Source: JBOHBN01 sp050698355 (lineage in GTDB: Bacteria > Actinomycetota > Actinomycetes > Streptosporangiales > WHST01). Taken from it: a DNA stretch of 11,923 nt. Every line of letters starts with the position of its first letter. Position 1 is the stretch's first letter. Shown piece after piece: positions 7,487-11,923 of the stretch. Both the position numbers and the translations under genes were made by a program. Below the pieces are notes generated by a model that worked only from the letters and a program-made list of their open reading frames with translations, had not been told where the DNA came from and did no database searches. Location: contig JBOHBN010000439.1 in assembly GCA_050698355.1 (NCBI GenBank), forward strand, positions 1 to 11,923. Reading direction: 5' to 3'.

Positions 7487-7816
7487 TCACACCACCTCCA
7501 CGGACAGGATGCGAAGCTGGTCACCGCCTGTCAGCGCGACGTCCGCGCTGCCACACGGGCAGAGCGGGATGCCCGCTTCCGGCTCGAAGTCGCCACCACA
7601 GTCGCGGCAACGCGCCTGCCCGGGTGGCTCCTCGATGTCCAACCGCGCCCCTTCGGCTATCGTCCCCTCCGTCACAAGGTCGAAACAGAAGCGCACGGCG
7701 TCGGAAAAGACACCGGAACACCTGCCGATCTCCAGCCGGACGGCGATGACCCGTCCCTCGGTGATCCGTTCGCTCACCATGTCGATCACGCTTTGCGTGA
7801 TGGCCAGCTCATGCAT
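7487..7816 (-). CDS. hypA: Hydrogenase nickel incorporation metallochaperone HypA
   Basis: HypA is the nickel metallochaperone that partners HypB. The 109-residue product begins MHELAIT. The N-terminal amine, His2 and nearby backbone make up the nickel site in the family, and Glu3 is also conserved. The structural zinc site has Cys70 and Cys73 (CRDC) and then Cys86 and Cys88 in LCPCGS, so the second knuckle is CxC rather than the textbook CxxC. The remainder (VSERITEGRVIAVRLEIG, RFCFDLVTEGTIAEGARL) matches the family. This is the first gene of the hydrogenase-maturation block and abuts hypB with no spacing. No clear Shine-Dalgarno precedes its ATG. A 10-codon ORF overlapping its start may supply translation. 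Confidence 0.95.
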   Translation of the reverse strand: MHELAITQSVIDMVSERITEGRVIAVRLEIGRCSGVFSDAVRFCFDLVTEGTIAEGARLDIEEPPGQARCRDCGGDFEPEAGIPLCPCGSADVALTGGDQLRILSVEVV

Positions 7817-7841
7817 CGCGCCGGACGGGGTGTCGCTTCAC
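7809..7841 (-). CDS. Possible 10-codon leader ORF overlapping hypA start
   Basis: A GTG at 7841 opens MKRHPVRRDA and stops at 7809, so its TGA lies inside the hypA sequence ATGCATGA. GGGGAG lies six bases before the GTG, whereas hypA itself has no recognisable ribosome-binding site. The arrangement would let ribosomes ending here restart on hypA. The peptide is too short for codon or homology evidence, so this is a hypothesis based on spacing. Confidence 0.3.
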   Translation of the reverse strand: MKRHPVRRDA

Positions 7842-7925
7842 CGTGCTCTCCCCGGGACGGGTCACCCCCTCATGATGCCCCTCGTTCCCCGCGAGCGCTA
7901 GTCGCTGCTGCGCACCGCCCAGCCC

Positions 7926-8771
7926 TCATTCCGGTCGGAATCGCTTGTCGATCTCGGCGTTGAGCGCCGCGCCGATGAGGATCGCGAGGGAGGTGAGGTA
8001 GAGCCAGAGGAGTATGGCGATCGGCGCGGTGAGCGACTGGTAGATCGCGGATCCGCCGTAGCCCGAACCGAGATAGGCCCGAAGCGCGTAGCTGCCTACG
8101 ATCCAGATGCCGACTGCGGCTGCGGCACCCGCAAGACCGCGCAGCCAGCGCACGCGGGCGGGGACGGTGACGGTGTACAGCGAGGTCAGCGCTGCCACCG
8201 ACGCGACGACGATGACCGGCCAGTAGAGGGCATCCACCCAGCCGGCGATCTGCGGAATCAGTGCCTTCACCGCCGCCGGGCCGGCGACGAGTAGCGGCAG
8301 CAGCATGACGCTGACGGCGAGACCGGCCAGGTACAGAGCACACGAGAGCGCGCGGGTGCGGATGGCGCCGCGACGCCCGGAGAGGCCGTACGCGATGGCG
8401 ATGATGAGCACGTACACGTAGAGCGCACGCGAGCCCGCCCACAACGCGACGAGGAAGCTCGCCGCGATGACGCCGACACTGCCGCCCCGGAAGACCTCGT
8501 CGATGAGCGGGGCGACGACGGTATCGACGGTGTGGTCGGAAAGGACGAGCGAGGCGTTGGTCAGCACCCACGCCCGGATGGCGAGGAGGGTATTGGCGCC
8601 GACGAGCCCGCGGAAGTGACCGAGCAGACCGACGAGCCCGAGCAGCAGCGGCGGCAGGGAGAGCAGCGCCCAGAACGCGGCCTCGGCCGCGAGGCCGAGC
8701 ACGCGGTAGCGAAACGAGGACACCGCCGTGGAGACCACCACGGCAGCGACGAGGCGGAGGCGGCGTGGCAT
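7926..8771 (-). CDS. YihY/BrkB-family inner membrane protein
   Basis: This is an integral membrane protein of the YihY (formerly ribonuclease BN/BrkB) family, whose molecular function is unsettled. From ATG 8771 it is 281 residues with six predicted helices (about 32-50, 99-125, 141-163, 181-200, 212-230 and 248-268). Family marks are RVLGLAAEAAFWALLSLPPL near the N-terminus and IAILLWLYLTSLAILIGAALNAEID at the C-terminus. The frame stays open upstream to 9023, but that extension is Arg/Gly/Ala-rich and overlaps two better candidate ORFs, so I reject it. A TTG at 8783 is an alternative that keeps the plausible residues LRDR. The gene lies 27 bases after a 48-codon ORF and 109 bases before hypA. 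It probably belongs to its own small operon rather than the nickel module. Confidence 0.85.
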   Translation of the reverse strand: MPRRLRLVAAVVVSTAVSSFRYRVLGLAAEAAFWALLSLPPLLLGLVGLLGHFRGLVGANTLLAIRAWVLTNASLVLSDHTVDTVVAPLIDEVFRGGSVGVIAASFLVALWAGSRALYVYVLIIAIAYGLSGRRGAIRTRALSCALYLAGLAVSVMLLPLLVAGPAAVKALIPQIAGWVDALYWPVIVVASVAALTSLYTVTVPARVRWLRGLAGAAAAVGIWIVGSYALRAYLGSGYGGSAIYQSLTAPIAILLWLYLTSLAILIGAALNAEIDKRFRPE

Positions 8772-8797
8772 CCGGTCACGCAACCGTGTCAGCCGGG

Positions 8798-8944
8798 TCA
8801 GGCGACCCGCCCCTCGCGGTGTGGCTGCGCGGCCACCTGGCGGGTGGGTTCGGCGACCACCCGCGCACGAGCCTGGGCGCCGCGCTCGCCAGGTTCCGGC
8901 CGCGTCCCCTCGTGAAGCCCCTCGGGCATCGTCTCCGCGCTCAT
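8798..8944 (-). CDS. Small hypothetical protein, 48 residues, upstream of YihY gene
   Basis: This begins at ATG 8944, overlapping the stop of the preceding 37-codon ORF as ATGA, and ends 27 bases before the YihY-type start. The product is hydrophilic and rich in Glu, Arg and Pro (MSAETMPEGLHEG at the start), with no membrane segment or motif I recognise. The ATGA overlap is the main support. In other actinobacteria, small accessory proteins are often encoded just upstream of YihY-type genes, but I cannot match this one to any of them. It could be a decayed remnant of such a gene. Confidence 0.42.
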   Translation of the reverse strand: MSAETMPEGLHEGTRPEPGERGAQARARVVAEPTRQVAAQPHREGRVA

Positions 8945-9054
8945 CGCTGCCCGTAGCGGTTCGCGAGCATGCCCTCGGCGGCGTCGCTGCGGGCCTGGCG
9001 GTACGGCGGGCTGGGCGTCGCACTCTTTGCTGCCGCCCCGCTCGTCTCGGTCAT
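8941..9054 (-). CDS. Small hypothetical protein, 37 residues, with strong ribosome-binding site
   Basis: The ORF starts at ATG 9054 with MTETSGAAAKSATPSPPYRQ and ends at 8941. It has the best Shine-Dalgarno in the right half of the window: GGAGGG at 9062-9067, seven bases from the ATG. It is coupled by ATGA to the next small ORF and so likely heads a three-gene unit ending in the YihY-type gene. The sequence is low in hydrophobic residues and probably disordered. No family was recognised. Confidence 0.5.
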   Translation of the reverse strand: MTETSGAAAKSATPSPPYRQARSDAAEGMLANRYGQR

Positions 9055-9241
9055 GGTTACTCCCTCCGGTAGGGCTGCTTGAACAATTCGATGCTGCGGC
9101 CCCACCGGACGGGTACACCCATTTTCGTTCAGCCCTCCTCGAAGAGATCCTGCACATGCACTGCCACGACGTCGACCTCGTCGGCATGGGTGATCGCGAG
9201 CCGTTCGCGCCGCAGTACTGACCCGCCCCGCGGATACCCGT

Positions 9242-9405
9242 CCGCGGCACGGATATCGCCAGGAACGTAGCGGCGCCAGCGCAGACCAGTCCGATACCGA
9301 TCCAGTCGACGCGGGCGAGCCGCCGCCTCCTGGTTGCTGCAAACAGCAAGCTCAGCGGAGGATCAACGTCAGGATCGGCTGGACGACGGCCAGGGAGCCC
9401 GCATT
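9242..9405 (-). pseudogene. Frameshifted fragment of a DMT/EamA-type transporter
   Basis: On the minus strand one frame reads NAGSLAVVQPILTLIL and then hits a stop near 9357. The sense continues one frame over as PLSLLFAATRRRRLARVDW and then IGIGLVCAGAATFLAISVPR. Put together this resembles the middle of an actinobacterial DMT-type transporter (a GPLALVQPLL-like helix, an R-rich loop, then the DWxGxxLVxAGxxxFL helix). Only about 55 residues of a protein of roughly 300 remain. Both ends run into non-coding sequence and the frame is broken, so it is a decayed remnant. Family assignment rests on this pattern alone. Confidence 0.6.
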
Positions 9406-9607
9406 AGCGCGCTCGCGTGGAACCCGAACCCGACAAGCTTTCGGTTCGTTCGACTGGTCGCGTGGTGTTTACGCCGCAGTTTGGCGTGGTATGCGTCCAG
9501 ATGACGCGACTACCCGAACGGCAGGGCACCTGCGGCACGGCCTGGCGGTCGAGGTCTAGGGTTCGTCACGCGGTTGAACAGCCAGCCGCACTGATCGCGC
9601 ACACCCA

Positions 9608-9639
9608 CTCAGGCAGCGCGGCTAACCGCGCAACCTGAG
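9608..9639 (+). promoter_or_regulatory. Two-tier stem-loop upstream of the sigma-factor gene
   Basis: The outer arms CTCAGG (9608-9613) and CCTGAG (9634-9639) enclose the inner arms GCGCGG (9616-9621) and CCGCGC (9626-9631). A symmetric 2x2 internal loop (CA opposite AA) separates the tiers, and the apical tetraloop is CTAA. All 12 pairs are Watson-Crick. It ends 24 bases before ATG 9664. No T-tract follows on either strand, so it is either a T-less terminator or an element in the 5' untranslated region of the sigma gene. Confidence 0.6.
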
Positions 9640-9663
9640 CAGCTCGCGAAGAAAGAGCCCTGG

Positions 9664-10368
9664 ATGGCCACTGCCGAGGTGTTCCACCAGATTTTGCGGC
9701 CGGCCCGGCCGCCGCGACCATCGAGCAGGCACGCATTGCAGCCTGCGCCGGATGGCTATGCCCGGCGCGGCGCACCGCCGGAGCGCAGCGTGGTCGACGA
9801 TCTTGCCTCGGCGGAGGCCCGGGTGCTCGTGCACGGGCTGACCGATCGCGATCGGGCGACCGGCGAAGCGCTGGCTACGCTGTTTCGCAGCTACGCACCA
9901 GCGGCGATCGCGCTGGCCCAACGTGTCACGCGGCAGGGCCAGCTGGCGGAGGATGCCGTACAGGAGGCGTTCCTTGCGCTGTGGGCCGCACCGGACCGCT
10001 ACGACCCGGCGAAGGGCACGGTGCGGGCGTTCCTGCTCGCCACGGTGCACCACAAGGCCGTCGATGCGGTGCGTCAGGAGGAGGCTCGCCATCGCCGGGA
10101 GCACGAGCGGGCCGGGCAGCAGCGAAGCGCATCCGATGTCGCCATGGCGATCACCGACCTCGCCGAACGGGTCGCGCGGCGTACCGCGATGTCCACGGCG
10201 TTGACCGCGTTGCCGCCCACCCAGCGGCAGGTGGTGCAGTTGATGTACTTCGACGGGAAGACCCAGGAAGCCATCGCCGAGGAGCTCGCCATACCGCTGG
10301 GCACGGTCAAGAGCCGGGCGTTGGCCGCCATGCGCAAGCTCCGTACGGTCCTGGCGGCAGGAAACTGA
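9664..10368 (+). CDS. ECF-type RNA polymerase sigma factor
   Basis: This is an alternative sigma factor of the sigma-70 superfamily, ECF group. It is 234 residues, longer than the usual 170-200 because of a basic, proline-rich N-terminal extension of about 45 residues. Region 2 spans about 60-135 (LFRSYAPAAIALAQRV, AEDAVQEAFLALWAAPDRYD, VRAFLLATVHHKAVDAVRQE). Region 4 spans about 175-228 and has the helix-turn-helix TQEAIAEELAIPLGTVKSRALAAM. ATG 9664 is preceded by a purine-rich GAAGAAAGAG. A start nearer region 2 would remove the extension, but none has a better ribosome-binding site. No anti-sigma gene adjoins it. The next gene is a DUF222 nuclease with its own promoter. The stem-loop at 9608-9639 may lie in its leader. 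The promoters it recognises cannot be told from here. Confidence 0.9.
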   Translation: MATAEVFHQILRPARPPRPSSRHALQPAPDGYARRGAPPERSVVDDLASAEARVLVHGLTDRDRATGEALATLFRSYAPAAIALAQRVTRQGQLAEDAVQEAFLALWAAPDRYDPAKGTVRAFLLATVHHKAVDAVRQEEARHRREHERAGQQRSASDVAMAITDLAERVARRTAMSTALTALPPTQRQVVQLMYFDGKTQEAIAEELAIPLGTVKSRALAAMRKLRTVLAAGN

Positions 10369-10422
10369 CACCCGCGAGCGCACGAAAGTCGGTTGTGGAG
10401 GAGTCCCGGCAGCCCCAGGCTT

Positions 10423-10431
10423 TGTTATAAT
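10423..10431 (+). promoter_or_regulatory. Extended -10 promoter of the DUF222/HNH gene
   Basis: TGTTATAAT combines an extended TGn with a perfect TATAAT at 10426-10431, in a region otherwise very GC-rich. Transcription should start about 7 bases downstream, at or next to the A of ATG 10439, predicting a leaderless mRNA. No good -35 exists at the standard distance, as is common for extended -10 promoters. The LexA-like box begins on the last T of the -10. Confidence 0.72.
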
Positions 10432-10446
10432 CGAATACATGTTCGA
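10431..10446. promoter_or_regulatory. LexA/SOS box overlapping -10 and start codon
   Basis: TCGAAT-ACAT-GTTCGA differs at one position from the actinobacterial SOS box consensus TCGAAC-N4-GTTCGA. The symmetry extends one base further on each side (A10430 and T10447). It spans the end of the -10, the predicted transcription start and the ATG (10439-10441), so bound LexA would block initiation. This predicts induction of the downstream gene by DNA damage. Confidence 0.75.
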
Positions 10447-11788
10447 TACAGTCGTTGTGGAGGCGCCCGCGGGTGACGCGGCGGTGGCTGCGGCGGCTGA
10501 GCTGGCGCCGGGCGCGGCGATGCAGGCGGCGTTGGACGCGGTCGATCCCGCGCAGGTGAGCGCCGAGTCCCGACTGGCGATGCTCGAGCTGTACGAGCGC
10601 TGCGACGCGGCGCTGGCCGCACGCAAGCAATGGGTGCTCGCCGCAATCGACTACCAGCCCTGCGCCGACGACTGGACCCGCGAGGAGGTCGCCGCCGCGC
10701 TGCGGCTCTCCTGCCCTACCGCGCACTCGCGGCTCACCGTCGCGCGGGCCCTGACCGGCCGGTTCCGAGAGACCCTTGACCTGCTCGCGGCCGGGCAGAT
10801 CACCTACCTGCACGCGCGGGTGCTGGTCGACGAGACCGACCCGCTGGACTACGACCACGCCAGGCGGGTGCAAGACCGGGTGCTGGCGCGCGCGCCGAGC
10901 CAAACCATCGGCGAGTTCCGCGCCCAGGTACGCCGCGTCGTCGACACCGTCGACCCCGCCGGCGCGGCCGAACGCCACACCCGGCAACGCCGGGAGCGCA
11001 GCGCCTGGCTGCAGGCCCTGGACGACGGCATGGCCGACCTCGGCGGCTACATCACCGCAGAGGAAGCCGCGGTCGCCTGGCGGCGCATCGACAACGCCGC
11101 CAACCAGCCCATCCCCGGCGACCAGCGCACCCTGCCGCAGCGCCGCGCCGACGCGTTCGTCGGCATCCTCACCGGACAACCCACGCATACCAACCCGGAG
11201 CCGACCAGCCCCGAGCCGACTGCCGCGGTCGGCGACCCGCGGATCACCGTCGAGGTCACCGTCAGCGCCGAAACCCTCGCCGGCCTGGTCGACGAGCCCG
11301 CCACCCTCGCCGGGTACGGACCCGTCACCGCCGAGCAGGCACGAGAGATCGCCTACCGGCCCGAAGCCACCTGGACCCGGCTCATCCACCACAGCGACAC
11401 CGGGCGGCTCACCTCCCGCGGCACCAAGACCTACCGGCCCGGCGACTGGCGCCGCCTCCTCACCGACCCCGCAGAGCCCACTCCCCCACCGAGCAGCTCC
11501 TACCGGCCACCACCCAACCTGGACCGATTCGTACGCACCCGCGACCGCACCTGCCGGTTCCCCGGCTGCCGCCGCAACGCCAGACGATCCGACCTCGACC
11601 ACGCCATCCCGTACGACCAGGGCGGGGCAACCAGCGCAGAAAATCTGCACGTGCTCTGCCGCCGCCACCACCGGCTCAAACACCACGCCGGCTGGCAGCT
11701 CATCGCCAACCCCGACGGCTCATGCACCTGGACCAGCCCCCTCGGCCACCGCTACACCATCTACCCACCCGACCAAGACGACCCATAA
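10439..11788 (+). CDS. DUF222 / 13E12-type protein with C-terminal HNH nuclease domain
   Basis: This is a 449-residue protein of the actinobacterial 13E12 repeat family. The DUF222 part covers about residues 30-330 (LAMLELYERCDAALAARKQW, WTREEVAAALRLSCPTAHSR, LLAAGQITYLHARVLVDET). The HNH nuclease domain is at 355-425. It has zinc-type cysteines Cys372 and Cys377 (CRFPGC) and Cys407, catalytic His388 in DLDHAIPYDQGG, Asn402, and the HRLKHH helix after CRRHH (407-411). All HNH residues are present, so it is likely an active metal-dependent nuclease. The family is multicopy in mycobacteria and its cellular role is unknown to me. ATG 10439 lies immediately downstream of an extended -10 and inside a LexA box, making a leaderless SOS-regulated message likely. 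There is no Shine-Dalgarno, as expected for a leaderless start. Confidence 0.92.
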   Translation: MFDTVVVEAPAGDAAVAAAAELAPGAAMQAALDAVDPAQVSAESRLAMLELYERCDAALAARKQWVLAAIDYQPCADDWTREEVAAALRLSCPTAHSRLTVARALTGRFRETLDLLAAGQITYLHARVLVDETDPLDYDHARRVQDRVLARAPSQTIGEFRAQVRRVVDTVDPAGAAERHTRQRRERSAWLQALDDGMADLGGYITAEEAAVAWRRIDNAANQPIPGDQRTLPQRRADAFVGILTGQPTHTNPEPTSPEPTAAVGDPRITVEVTVSAETLAGLVDEPATLAGYGPVTAEQAREIAYRPEATWTRLIHHSDTGRLTSRGTKTYRPGDWRRLLTDPAEPTPPPSSSYRPPPNLDRFVRTRDRTCRFPGCRRNARRSDLDHAIPYDQGGATSAENLHVLCRRHHRLKHHAGWQLIANPDGSCTWTSPLGHRYTIYPPDQDDP

Positions 11789-11806
11789 CGCGTGTTCGTT
11801 ACGCGT
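11788..11806 (+). terminator. Weak stem-loop after DUF222/HNH gene
   Basis: ACGCGT at 11788-11793 and again at 11801-11806 are self-complementary and can pair around a 7-base loop, starting on the last base of the TAA stop. There is no T-tract. It could end the transcript or be an incidental or mobile-element end. The stem is only 6 bp. Confidence 0.3.
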
Positions 11807-11887
11807 CTGAGTTCGTGAACCAGTGCCGGGTTGAAATACCCAGCCACCAGAAGGGCAGCAAGATCGTCTTCTGGGAGGCTGTTGATC

Positions 11888-11923
11888 ATGACCGATGCAG
11901 GACAGGCCCGCAAGCCACGCAAG
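11888..11923 (+). CDS. Start of an unidentified gene, cut by window end
   Basis: ATG 11888 is preceded by GGGAGG at 11873-11878 with 9 bases spacing. The readable N-terminus is MTDAGQARKPRK, basic and probably disordered. Twelve codons are too few to assign a family. The 100 bases upstream contain short inverted repeats (GTTC-GT-GAAC at 11811-11820, GGGT and ACCC near 11828-11841). They may belong to a promoter or to the end of an insertion sequence. Confidence 0.5.
   Translation, partial: MTDAGQARKPRK

Larger units (their letters stand above)
9055..9663. other. Gene-poor stretch with remnants
   Basis: About 600 bases without an intact gene. It holds the Shine-Dalgarno of the 37-residue ORF (9062-9067), the transporter fragment at 9242-9405, and the stem-loop at 9608-9639 before the sigma-factor gene. 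Short ORFs at 9027-9221 and 9417-9638 (+ strand) lack ribosome-binding sites or recognisable content. No tRNA was seen. It looks like an old junction or deletion scar. Confidence 0.55.

Noticed and set aside
5396..7963. 855-codon plus-strand ORF opposite hypA, hypB and the binding protein
   Set aside because: It is long but shadows three well-identified genes with intact motifs, and shows no recognisable domain of its own.
8772..9023. N-terminal extension of the YihY-type protein to 9023
   Set aside because: The extra residues are low-complexity Arg/Gly/Ala/Pro and overlap two small ORFs with better start signals. The family begins near residue 84 of the long form.
9027..9221. 64-codon plus-strand ORF ending DREPFAPQY
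   Set aside because: There is no ribosome-binding site and no recognised family, and it overlaps the Shine-Dalgarno and start of the better-supported 37-codon ORF on the other strand.
1..11923. CRISPR arrays, tRNA or rRNA genes
   Set aside because: No regularly spaced repeats and no tRNA or rRNA signature were seen on reading either strand.

Overview
The window is GC-rich double-stranded bacterial DNA whose genes use many GTG starts, short intergenic gaps and ATGA stop/start overlaps. Three things point to an actinobacterium: the 13E12-type DUF222/HNH nuclease gene, the actinobacterial form of the SOS box, and leaderless transcription. The sequence alone does not support a genus.

Left edge (1-2245, + strand). 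An IclR-family regulator, possibly cut by the window edge, is followed directly by a short non-coding element with inverted termini and a matching 4-bp flanking repeat. It looks like a MITE. A major-facilitator exporter comes next.

Centre (2280-7816, all - strand). This is a tightly packed operon-like block read right to left: hypA, hypB, a Tat-exported lipoprotein solute-binding protein, a FecCD-type permease, its ATPase, a [NiFe]-hydrogenase maturation endopeptidase, and a DUF6390-like protein. HypA and HypB deliver nickel to the hydrogenase large subunit, and the endopeptidase then trims that subunit once the metal is in. A BtuCD/FecCD-class importer embedded between hypAB and the protease is best read as a nickel (or nickel-chelate) importer feeding the pathway. 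That substrate is inferred, because the family more often carries ferric siderophores or cobalamin. Neither structural hydrogenase subunits nor hypCDEF are in the window.

Right of hypA (7926-9054, - strand) is a YihY/BrkB-type membrane protein gene preceded by two tiny ORFs. The first has a strong Shine-Dalgarno sequence, and the second overlaps it by ATGA. Then comes a gene-poor stretch, 9055-9663, holding a frameshifted fragment of a DMT/EamA-type transporter and a long stem-loop just upstream of the next gene.

Right edge (9664-11923, + strand). An ECF-type sigma factor is followed by a DUF222/HNH gene. Its start codon lies inside a near-perfect LexA box, and a consensus extended -10 sits 7 bases upstream of the ATG, so it is probably a leaderless, SOS-controlled gene. 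The first 12 codons of another gene end the window.
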